DNA from: JANSWY01 sp965243755
GTDB taxonomy: Bacteria > Bacteroidota > Bacteroidia > Cytophagales > Cyclobacteriaceae
Direction of reading: 5' to 3'
Length of the DNA: 64,000 bases
NCBI GenBank assembly: GCA_965243755.1
Contig: CBDEVW010000003.1
Coordinates: forward strand, 1,240,001 to 1,304,000
The notes beneath the pieces are model-generated. The model was not told where the DNA came from. It ran no database searches and worked only from the letters and a program-made list of their open reading frames with translations. Within the stretch, counting starts at the first letter, position 1. Every line of letters starts with the position of its first letter. This document shows, one piece after another, positions 26,848-34,316 of the stretch. The translations under genes were made by a program, and so were the position numbers.

Positions 26848-27738
26848 TCACCTATAAGTTATCCTGGGAATAACATTTTCAACTTCAAACCACTTCAAAT
26901 GGTAGTCTCTACTTGAATACTCAAATACTTTCCCATGTCCTTCAGTATCAAAAATATCTTCTCTGAAAAAAATTCCGTTCTCATAGAATTTCGCATGAAT
27001 CCGAATGTGTGAGTAGAACCCAACCCAAGATTCATGTTCATGAATTGAATATAAAAGTTCATCATCGCTGAAATATTCTGTCAATATACTTCCTCCATGC
27101 TCTCCTCCTTCATATGCAGACTTCTTAATCACCTTATCATGTTGATCTAAAAAATTTAAAACTGCTCCACTCCCTCCATCTTCATGGGGGTAGTAATTGA
27201 CTGTGTCAGTAGTAACTATTGAAGCTTCTTTTTCTTTTATCAGATTCCAAATACTCGATACCCGAGGATCAGTCCGAAGCTTTTCAGGTAAATTGGAATT
27301 GCTGTAATAATTGAGTGCATTATAAGCATCCTGCTTAAGAAACCTGGTAGGATTCTCTTCAAAATAACCAAATTTCAATTCCTCATCACCTTCCTTATAA
27401 AGCACTAATTCTGCCCTGTCATCATAATAAGCCCTTAACGGTTTGACATCATCAGACTTTGGCTCGAAATAAACGAAATAGGGATGGTATTCACCATAGT
27501 TCTGATGATAATAGTATTCATACCTTCCTTCTGACCTCTCCACTTTTGCAATGGATAGTAAATCTTGCTCAAAGTAATACTTGACCTTTCCTACATCCTT
27601 CCTGTCAAGCTTTATAGAAGCTCCATTAATTCTATAATAGCGATCTCGGATCTTCTGAACTACTTGGTCTTTAGACTGGGCAATTAAAGTTTGTACTATC
27701 AAAACTTGTAAAAAAATGAGTATAGTTGATGCTTTCAT
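26848..27738 (-). CDS. Secreted protein of unknown function
   Basis: A 296-residue product from ATG 27738, with signal peptide MKASTILIFLQVLIVQTLIAQ. The mature part is rich in aromatic residues (many Y/F pairs such as YEYYYHQNYGEY) and in D/E, suggesting an extracytoplasmic beta-rich fold. No domain is recognised. It follows a promoter-like sequence (27775-27805) that is repeated upstream of the next gene, and its signal peptide resembles that of the 27847 gene, although the mature parts do not. Confidence 0.6.
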   Translation of the reverse strand: MKASTILIFLQVLIVQTLIAQSKDQVVQKIRDRYYRINGASIKLDRKDVGKVKYYFEQDLLSIAKVERSEGRYEYYYHQNYGEYHPYFVYFEPKSDDVKPLRAYYDDRAELVLYKEGDEELKFGYFEENPTRFLKQDAYNALNYYSNSNLPEKLRTDPRVSSIWNLIKEKEASIVTTDTVNYYPHEDGGSGAVLNFLDQHDKVIKKSAYEGGEHGGSILTEYFSDDELLYSIHEHESWVGFYSHIRIHAKFYENGIFFREDIFDTEGHGKVFEYSSRDYHLKWFEVENVIPRITYR

Positions 27739-27774
27739 GAATTGGTATCTTGCAATGGTCAATAGTATATCCGT

Positions 27775-27805
27775 TAAATGTAAATACATATTCCATTGTA
27801 CACAA
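27775..27805 (-). promoter_or_regulatory. Promoter copy A (TTG-N20-TACATTTA)
   Basis: Minus strand: TTG at 27805-27803, 20 bp, then TACATTTA at 27782-27775, 37 bp before the ATG at 27738. This fits the Bacteroidota -33/-7 pattern with one change in the -7 box. The surrounding 70 bp are strongly similar to those upstream of the 27847 gene, including the identical 18-mer at 27754-27771. Confidence 0.6.
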
Positions 27806-27846
27806 GAGTGCAAGCAAATACGATTATAGATTCCAGTTGTACAGTG

Positions 27847-28569
27847 TTACAAGTACTCATCCAGAACTTTCACCGTACAAGGCACAACCTCTGAGAGTTT
27901 GTACAATTTATTCATCTCAAATGTCCTCCACTCAGATGTAATCTTATCATCTTCCCCATCTGGAATAATTACTTTAAAATGAGCCTTACGTGTTGAAAAA
28001 TTGACACTTATCTCTTTCAGTTCCATACTGCCTCGATGCATACTATTATGTTCAATTCCAATTAAGAAAAAATCATCATTTTGAAATCTAAACTTATAGG
28101 TGGTTCGGAATGTGTACCAACTACCGGCATTTGCCCAATAACCATAACCAGTCTCCAAAATTCCATTCATGATACTTATCCCTCCATAGGGATCGTTAAT
28201 TGTAGGCATTTCATGTTCGGGAATTACATTGTCAACCTTTTTGATTAGTTCATAACCACTTTCTGTTTTAAAAAACACTAATAGGAGCCGTTTATTTAAG
28301 TTAATAGAGTCGTATCCAAAACCATCATTTTCGGTCTTATAATAGGCACTATTGTCATCTTGTATGACTATAGCAATATCTATTTGACCATCTTTATTTA
28401 AATCTCCACTTGCTGTATCTCTCACAATCCATCCCTGAGGGATAGAGTTTTTAATATTTACATCAAATTGCTCCTGGGAAATTTCTGGTGCTTCTTCTTC
28501 CATTGATTGCGCCACTACAATTTGTGATATCAGAAGTTGCGAAAAAATGAATATAATTGAGGATTTCAT
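27847..28569 (-). CDS. Secreted protein with FG-GAP/calcium-loop-like motif
   Basis: A 240-residue protein with signal peptide MKSSIIFIFSQLLISQIVVAQ. Near residues 53-68 the sequence ASGDLNKDGQIDIAIV matches the D-x-N-x-D-G-x-x-D calcium-binding loop typical of FG-GAP/VCBS proteins. The rest fits a family of secreted Bacteroidota proteins that begin with a similar DxNxDG line and a beta-sandwich-like body. The function is unknown. It is a separate transcription unit with its own promoter copy. Confidence 0.65.
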   Translation of the reverse strand: MKSSIIFIFSQLLISQIVVAQSMEEEAPEISQEQFDVNIKNSIPQGWIVRDTASGDLNKDGQIDIAIVIQDDNSAYYKTENDGFGYDSINLNKRLLLVFFKTESGYELIKKVDNVIPEHEMPTINDPYGGISIMNGILETGYGYWANAGSWYTFRTTYKFRFQNDDFFLIGIEHNSMHRGSMELKEISVNFSTRKAHFKVIIPDGEDDKITSEWRTFEMNKLYKLSEVVPCTVKVLDEYL

Positions 28570-28604
28570 GAATTAGTTTCTACAATGGTCAATAGTATAT
28601 TTTG

Positions 28605-28635
28605 TAAATGTAGGTGTATATTCCGTTGTGTACAA
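28605..28635 (-). promoter_or_regulatory. Promoter copy B (TTG-N20-TACATTTA)
   Basis: Minus strand: TTG at 28635-28633, 20 bp, TACATTTA at 28612-28605, 36 bp before the ATG at 28569. Same spacing and boxes as copy A at 27775-27805. The conserved block continues downstream to the start codon. Confidence 0.6.
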
Positions 28636-28911
28636 CATAGAATCAAACATAATTTTAAAGTCAATTATGCAATGTTTTAGATTATTGTCGGCGTGAGATA
28701 CGCAACATTTTAGACACCAAAATCAAGGGGTTACCAAACATTTTAAAACCTCATATACAGGGATTCGTGGAGATTAATGGTAGAATTTGGCCAGAGTACT
28801 AAAAATACTGGTCACACGGAGAATCCGAGCGACTGTGAGCTGAAACCTATTAGGCTATGGGATTATGGACCTAATAGAGATCATATCCGACTAGACGGAT
28901 ATGATTTCAGA
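28636..28911. other. Non-coding stretch with two hairpins downstream of the membrane-protein gene
   Basis: Two inverted repeats lie side by side just beyond the stop of the minus-strand gene at 28912. CTATTAGG (28847-28854) pairs with CCTAATAG (28870-28877). TCATATCCG (28881-28889) pairs with CGGATATGA (28896-28904) across a 6-base loop. They could end transcription of the membrane-protein gene, but no T run follows. The rest of the stretch shows no gene. Confidence 0.45.
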
Positions 28912-29850
28912 CTACATTTCATTTCTCACACTGACTCCATGTTTTTCAAACTTTTCCATGAGTTGTTGCCATGTTTTTTTCTTCAGGCTACAGGCACCAT
29001 AGCTATGAGAGTAAAAATCTCGCGTAATGATCGTGAGTCTGGTTGAACGCTTAAAAGGTGTTTCTACAATTACCTCTCGAATATCTTCATATTGAAATGA
29101 TTTCCTTCTCCAATACAAATGGTTTTGAATCATTAATCCGTGATCATTCATTTTGAAATAATTAAACTGCCAGGCAAAAAATAACCAAAAAGGTATCATG
29201 AAAATTAATATTGGACTTACCGATTCAAGGTTAAATCCGCTGCTTATTGTGGCGTATAGTAAAAAGCTAACCATCCCGTATAATAGCACGCCCTCAAAGG
29301 TGAATATGTGATTATTCTTGTAAGAGATCATATCAGCTTTATCCCTAACAACCGATCTAATTCTTTTTAATTTGAATGGCAGAAGCTGTACCCGATCATT
29401 CTGTTTCGACTGATTCTCTACTTCGTTTAAAGCTTGTAGAACGTAAGGAAAATTGGAGTAGTACTTAGCGAATAGAATCACGGAATCACCATTTTTAAAA
29501 CCTATTTGGGCCGACTCTTGTGGAAATTTGATGCCAGTAACACGCTCAAACCCCTTTCCAGTCAATTGGATGCTTTTAACCTCATCCCAGTGATAAAATT
29601 TATTCTTAAATAGTGGACCAACTGAAATTCCAGTTTTTTCCAGCCGAAACATCAGAACGTTTCTGTGTAAGTCCATCACTACCCTTAGACCTAGTGGCAA
29701 GAAGATCAATGTGATTAGCAGCACAGGCTCATTTAGGTTTTTAGTTACTAAAAGTACAATCGGAAAGAGCGAAAAAAAAAGACAAAATAGAATGATCCCA
29801 ATTGGAACTATCATCGCTGTAATTGAAAGTTTACTTCGACAGATAATCAT
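28912..29850 (-). CDS. Membrane protein with two PH-like soluble segments, function unknown
   Basis: A 312-residue integral membrane protein. One hydrophobic pair lies at about residues 10-58, a soluble beta-rich segment follows (about 65-145, with FYHWDEVKSIQL), then a second hydrophobic pair (about 188-230), and a second soluble segment (about 235-305, with FQYEDIREVIVE). The repeat of two membrane helices plus a W/Y-D-E/D-I/V-x-x-I segment resembles bacterial PH-domain membrane proteins. It is a single gene without a clear operon partner. Confidence 0.6.
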   Translation of the reverse strand: MIICRSKLSITAMIVPIGIILFCLFFSLFPIVLLVTKNLNEPVLLITLIFLPLGLRVVMDLHRNVLMFRLEKTGISVGPLFKNKFYHWDEVKSIQLTGKGFERVTGIKFPQESAQIGFKNGDSVILFAKYYSNFPYVLQALNEVENQSKQNDRVQLLPFKLKRIRSVVRDKADMISYKNNHIFTFEGVLLYGMVSFLLYATISSGFNLESVSPILIFMIPFWLFFAWQFNYFKMNDHGLMIQNHLYWRRKSFQYEDIREVIVETPFKRSTRLTIITRDFYSHSYGACSLKKKTWQQLMEKFEKHGVSVRNEM

Positions 29851-30248
29851 AAATATTTAGTTATTGATAGTAACACAGTGGCCGCTTTATTCATGCTTTA
29901 ATTTTACAAAGTTTATCCCAACTATAAAGTTTAAGTTAATCTCGGTTTGGCTCTAATCAATTAATCCCATCTCAAGATTATCATCAGTCGGGCAATTGCT
30001 CTTTTCTATTTCAAAACCCAATCCTTGCTTTTCCTTTTCCAGTGACAAACATCGTTAATATACTACTTACTGAAAATCATGACCCATTGTGGAGTGAATT
30101 TTCATTGCACTCCTTATTATTTTTTTCAGTAATCTCACTATATACTAAACTAATTTGGCATCAAACTTATTTGACCTAGTCCTGCCAAGATAATGTAGCA
30201 ACCTTCCAAAGACATGGTCTACAAAAAAAACAGTGCGATAAAAACCTC
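29851..30248. other. AT-rich intergenic region before the alginate locus
   Basis: No gene is seen. An inverted repeat GGAGTG (30091-30096) / CACTCC (30108-30113) is followed on the plus strand by a T-rich tract (30114-30127), so it looks like a plus-strand terminator, but no plus-strand gene precedes it. On the minus strand it lies about 135 bp after the Nramp-like gene and could end the alginate operon. Confidence 0.45.
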
Positions 30249-31484
30249 CTAACTAAAAATATCAATCAACCCATTGACCATAATCACTACCGAAAAGACA
30301 GTTGCGGCGATCATGATGATATTGGTAATGATGCGTTTCTTGGGCAATTCGGGAACTTTTCTGTTCCATAGTATCAGAAAAATGACCACTACCAACGGAA
30401 GGCCAAATACATTGAAGACCTGCGTAATGATCTGCCCTTTGATCGGATTGAAACCGAATACCGGAACGCAGAGTGCCAGTATACTTGCAATTCCTGTAAT
30501 TATTTTAAATCTGCCGGACGACACATCCAGTTTTCCGGAATTATAATCCCCAAGCATTAATGGCACAATCATCAAACATGGAAAAATCGAAGAGAGTCCT
30601 GCACTCAACGTCCCTGCGAAAAAGATACTTACCGCAAATTTTCCTGCCGAAGGCGCCAGCACTCCAGACATATCGAGGACATGGGTAATCTCTATGCCTT
30701 TCCCATGCAAACTGCCACTGGCTACCGCCATAATAGATCCACTGATGATAAATATCAATATTGCCGCGACAATAGAATCATTTTTCTGCGTGTTGAAGTC
30801 TTCCCGTGTCCAGCCTTTGCCTTGAATAAAGAGCGGGCGAGACAAGAAGGTCGCTCCGGCCATGGTCGTGCCCACAAATGCCGCAATCAGTATGCCCGCG
30901 CCTTCTACTTTGGGAATTTTCGGAATCAAACCATTGATAATTTCTGCAGGTAGGGGAAAGACAAAAAAGAGGGTAAAAATGAAAGAAAGCCCCATTAAGG
31001 TAACAAACAGGGTCAATACTTTTTCGAAGATGGAATAACTGCCTTTGATTAAAAGGGCATATAAAGTTCCTATAATTATAATGGCCAGCAAGAGCACTAC
31101 CACATACTTCTGATCTGCCAGTGCCGGGAAATTAATCACCAGGATCTCGAATACCACATTGGAAGTGATTCCCAATATTCCAATGAGTGAATTCCATTGA
31201 CCAATTCCGACTGTGATAATGATGGCAAAGGCAATTACTTTACCAAAAGGTAAATGCTTTCTTACAGCGTGAAGGGCCGTTTCGCCGGTAAGCAGATAGT
31301 ATGTTCCTGAAACGTATATCAACACTCCTGAAAAGAGGCAACTGAAAAACAACACCCACAGCAGATCCATCCCGAAATTGTTACCTGCAACAATCATTGA
31401 GGTAACACTACCAGTTCCGATGGTATACCCAATGGCAAAAATGCCGGGACCAAAAGCCAAAAGAAACTGTATCAGTCTTTTCAT
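30249..31484 (-). CDS. Nramp-family transporter lacking the canonical metal motifs
   Basis: A 411-residue protein with about 11 membrane segments and an overall Nramp/SLC11 layout (N-terminal LAFGPGIFAIGY). The TM1 metal-binding sequence DPGN of true Mn/Fe carriers is replaced by TIGTGSVTSM (residues 21-30). In the TM6 region TTMAGATF (206-213) stands where MPH is expected. It is therefore a divergent Nramp-related carrier whose substrate cannot be inferred from the metal transporters. It is the last gene of the alginate locus, 204 bp after kdgA, which hints at a link with uronate use, either ion supply or solute transport. Confidence 0.75.
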   Translation of the reverse strand: MKRLIQFLLAFGPGIFAIGYTIGTGSVTSMIVAGNNFGMDLLWVLFFSCLFSGVLIYVSGTYYLLTGETALHAVRKHLPFGKVIAFAIIITVGIGQWNSLIGILGITSNVVFEILVINFPALADQKYVVVLLLAIIIIGTLYALLIKGSYSIFEKVLTLFVTLMGLSFIFTLFFVFPLPAEIINGLIPKIPKVEGAGILIAAFVGTTMAGATFLSRPLFIQGKGWTREDFNTQKNDSIVAAILIFIISGSIMAVASGSLHGKGIEITHVLDMSGVLAPSAGKFAVSIFFAGTLSAGLSSIFPCLMIVPLMLGDYNSGKLDVSSGRFKIITGIASILALCVPVFGFNPIKGQIITQVFNVFGLPLVVVIFLILWNRKVPELPKKRIITNIIMIAATVFSVVIMVNGLIDIFS

Positions 31485-31688
31485 GTGTGTATAATTTTGA
31501 TTTCAATGGTCACATGGAATGTTCTGGAACGTTTTGAACAAAATATTGTCATTTTCACCTCTTGTATTCATACTCGGTAGGTATAACACTTCCTTTATGA
31601 ACATTTCATTAGAACATTTTTATAATAGCTGAATGAGTGTATTACCCAAACTGCAATATTTCAGTCAGATTCATTACGGGTGATATAC

Positions 31689-32351
31689 TCACCCCTGAAT
31701 CTTATCTATTAATTCAAAGCAATTCCGAACATCGGATTCCAGCTTTTGAAAGTTCCTGTCTTTTAAGTCCTGTTTTGAAATAAGTTGAGAACCCATGCCT
31801 ACACACACAACTCCTGCCTCAAACCAACTTCTTAAACTTTCTTCTGTGGGTTGTACCCCTCCGGTGGGCATCAGTTTCAGGTAACCACATGGTCCTAAAA
31901 CCCCTTTGATAAACTTTGGACCGTAAACATCTGCGGGGAATACTTTCAACAATCCTGCACCATATTGCTCAGCAGTTGTCAATTCCGTAAGTGTGCCACA
32001 TCCGGGGACCCATGCCAGTTGCTTGTTGTTGCAAAAATCAGCCACTTCTTTATCTACAATAGGAGACACGATGAAAGCAGCGCCTGCATCATAGTAGGAC
32101 CTGGCCTGGTAAACATTCAGAATGGTTCCTACTCCAATGATCATCTCCGGGTATTCGTTTTGCTTACTCAATATATGTTTGAAAACATCAATTGCTTCAT
32201 CACTTCTGTTGGTCCACTCAAACAAACGAGCTCCACCTCGATAGCATGCTTTCACAACCTCTACTGCCGTCTCCTTATCTTCATGATTAAATACCGGGAT
32301 CATGGGTGATTCCTGTACTTTCTGTAATAGTGTTTCTCTAGTCAATCGCAT
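31689..32351 (-). CDS. kdgA: KdgA, 2-keto-3-deoxy-6-phosphogluconate aldolase
   Basis: A 220-residue class I aldolase of the KDPG/KHG family. The Schiff-base lysine is K136 in GLLKVFPAD and the general acid/base glutamate is E45 in ARLFEWTNR; GVGTI and MPTGGV are also present. It splits KDPG into pyruvate and glyceraldehyde-3-phosphate, the last step of alginate monomer catabolism. Its start lies 2 bp after the kdgK stop, so the two are translated together. Confidence 0.95.
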   Translation of the reverse strand: MRLTRETLLQKVQESPMIPVFNHEDKETAVEVVKACYRGGARLFEWTNRSDEAIDVFKHILSKQNEYPEMIIGVGTILNVYQARSYYDAGAAFIVSPIVDKEVADFCNNKQLAWVPGCGTLTELTTAEQYGAGLLKVFPADVYGPKFIKGVLGPCGYLKLMPTGGVQPTEESLRSWFEAGVVCVGMGSQLISKQDLKDRNFQKLESDVRNCFELIDKIQG

Positions 32352-32353
32352 TT

Positions 32354-33379
32354 CTATCTTTTTATTTTACTTTGTGAGCTTCCGTCCATGTATGATTCAA
32401 TTTCCTGGTTGGTAAAAAAGTTGGCATCACCCGATACAGTCATTTTCAAAACAGAAGCCATGGTTGCGTAATTAATGGTGTAGTCTGGTTCTTTTTCGCA
32501 GATCAATCCATAGATCAAACCGGCCATGAACGCATCACCCCCTCCTATTCTTTCCACAATGGAAGTAACGTCCACGGTTTTTGCAGCATACATCTTATCG
32601 TCATGAAACAATGCTCCTCCCACTATGTTGTGGTTGGTTGATTTAACCGTCCGAAGCGTCATGGCCATGTGCTGTAGATTAGGAAATGCCTCCTGTAGTG
32701 CCTGGTATGATGGCAACAGGTCTTCGGCAGATGCATAGTAATCTTTGGTCGGAATTGAGGTGCCCAGCATTTTATTTATGGAAACCGGGTCTCCTAAAAG
32801 TACATCGGCATGCTTCACAATTTCCGGCATTACCAGATCAGGTGACTTCCCATATTTCCAGAGCTGATTCCTGAAATTCAGATCTACAGAAACCCTTAGC
32901 CCCAATTCCTTTGCCACCGATACTGATTCTATGCTGGCTTCTGCTGCCCCTTCGCTTACTGCCGGAGAAATCCCCGAAATGTGAAACCAGGAGCTTCCCT
33001 GAAGGATTTGTTTCCAGTTTACAGATCCTTTGCCCAACTGTGAAAAGCTTGACCATCCCCGGTCATAAATCACTTTGCTTCCCCTGATGGATGCCCCTTG
33101 CTCCAGGAAGTACAAACCCAGACGCCCTTCCTGAGATTTCACGATCTGATCAATGTTTACCCCGTGTTCTCTTAATGTCGATATAGCACATTCTGAAAGC
33201 TCATTGTCCGGTACCGCTGATACCATATTTACAGGAAGTCCCATCCGGGAAAGGCTCACTGCTACATTGGCCTCCGAACCTCCGTAATGCGCCATTAAAT
33301 CTCTGGATTGCTGAAATAATTCAGCGTTTTTTGTGGATAACCTTAATAGGATTTCACCAAAAGCAGTAATCTTTTTCAT
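32354..33379 (-). CDS. kdgK: KdgK, 2-keto-3-deoxygluconate kinase
   Basis: A 341-residue PfkB/ribokinase-fold kinase. GGSEANVAVSLSRMG (33-47) is the sugar-binding N-terminal motif; the C-terminal motif IGGGDAFMAGLIYG contains the catalytic base D282. It phosphorylates KDG to KDPG, between the SDR reductases and KdgA. A 23-bp palindrome lies 108 bp upstream and may be its operator. Confidence 0.94.
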   Translation of the reverse strand: MKKITAFGEILLRLSTKNAELFQQSRDLMAHYGGSEANVAVSLSRMGLPVNMVSAVPDNELSECAISTLREHGVNIDQIVKSQEGRLGLYFLEQGASIRGSKVIYDRGWSSFSQLGKGSVNWKQILQGSSWFHISGISPAVSEGAAEASIESVSVAKELGLRVSVDLNFRNQLWKYGKSPDLVMPEIVKHADVLLGDPVSINKMLGTSIPTKDYYASAEDLLPSYQALQEAFPNLQHMAMTLRTVKSTNHNIVGGALFHDDKMYAAKTVDVTSIVERIGGGDAFMAGLIYGLICEKEPDYTINYATMASVLKMTVSGDANFFTNQEIESYMDGSSQSKIKR

Positions 33380-33486
33380 TATTGTTCCCGTTTTCCTCTG
33401 AATTGCTCTGAAAATACCTCATTTAATTGGGGTTCGGATTGAAGCCAACCCGGGTTAAAACATTGGCTATCATATCACAAAATTAC

Positions 33487-33509
33487 TTCTGTGTAAGATA
33501 TACACAGAA
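33487..33509. promoter_or_regulatory. Palindromic operator candidate upstream of kdgK
   Basis: Perfect 9-bp arms TTCTGTGTA (33487-33495) and TACACAGAA (33501-33509) around AGATA. It lies between kdgK and the Nudix regulator gene, so it is a good candidate target of that regulator. A related half site (TATACACA on the minus strand) is found just before the start of the Nramp-like gene, near 31486-31494. Confidence 0.55.
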
Positions 33510-33547
33510 AAGGTCAAATACAAGTATTTTGAGTTGAAATTCGGGGG

Positions 33548-34213
33548 TTAATTTTTCATTTTAAATAAGGTAGGTCCACCCTTTGCGCCAGGTTTCTTCT
33601 CCTTTGTATCTACCAGTAAATCCATCTGCAGAATTTTCTTTCGAAAGTTCCTTCTATCAAGCTTTTCACCCAATATTTGTTCGTAGAGCTCCTGAAGTTC
33701 TGTCAGTGTAAACCTATCTGGAAGCAGTTCACCGAAAACGAGATGATCTTTGAGATTACTTCTGAGTTTTTCTAAAGCATCATCTAGTATCTGGTCATGA
33801 TCAAAGCCTAATTGGGGTAATGAATCCAATGCAAACCACTGGATATCGGAAATGTAGTTCCTGGGAATTACCGGATAATTTTCTGGTTTTACCAGTGCGT
33901 AAAAAGAAATAGATACCACACGTTTTACCGGATGCCTGTTTACCTCACTGTAGCATGCCACTTGTTCCAGGTTCATCTTTTTGATGCCTGTAAGGTTTTC
34001 AAGCACATCCAAAACGGATTGTGTCAAAGTTTTGCCCTCTCCCATGGTCCCTCCAGGTACTACCCAGCTATCTTTAAAAGGTTCAATGCCCCTTTTAACC
34101 AGCAATATCTTTAATTCATTTTCCTGAAACCCAAAAACACAACACTCTACGGCAATGGTGCATTCATAGGAATCTAAAGAAACTGCAGTATCCAGGGGAC
34201 CAATTTTACTCAT
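33548..34213 (-). CDS. Nudix-fold transcriptional regulator (NrtR/AraR-like)
   Basis: A 221-residue protein with a Nudix fold (about 18-145) and a C-terminal winged helix (about 150-221, including RFTLTELQELYEQILGEKLD and RRNFRKKIL). The Nudix box is degenerate: after VPGG the place of R-E-x-x-E-E is taken by DVLENL (69-74), so both catalytic glutamates are lost. This is the pattern of NrtR-type regulators, including AraR of Bacteroides, in which the domain senses a ligand instead of hydrolysing it. Located in front of kdgK and kdgA, it probably senses a uronate-pathway intermediate. Confidence 0.85.
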   Translation of the reverse strand: MSKIGPLDTAVSLDSYECTIAVECCVFGFQENELKILLVKRGIEPFKDSWVVPGGTMGEGKTLTQSVLDVLENLTGIKKMNLEQVACYSEVNRHPVKRVVSISFYALVKPENYPVIPRNYISDIQWFALDSLPQLGFDHDQILDDALEKLRSNLKDHLVFGELLPDRFTLTELQELYEQILGEKLDRRNFRKKILQMDLLVDTKEKKPGAKGGPTLFKMKN

Positions 34214-34241
34214 GCAACTAAAGGCTTTGTTTTGACTCTAA

Positions 34242-34274
34242 ATTAGTTAACCTACCAAAAACTTGGTCACTAAT
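34242..34274. promoter_or_regulatory. Nested inverted repeat upstream of the Nudix regulator
   Basis: Outer arms ATTAGT (34242-34247) and ACTAAT (34269-34274) enclose inner arms ACCAA (34254-34258) and TTGGT (34263-34267). It is located 29 bp upstream of the regulator start, suggesting an autoregulatory site or leader hairpin. It differs in sequence from the kdgK palindrome. Confidence 0.4.
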
Positions 34275-34316
34275 GCTGTTTAATTGATACGATAGCGGAA
34301 TAAGTAGTCTGCGTAA

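Noticed and set aside
28777..29046. Plus-strand open frame of 89 codons before and over the membrane-protein gene
   Set aside because: Overlaps the end of the better supported minus-strand gene, shows no domain or signal, and the hairpins at 28847-28904 lie within it.
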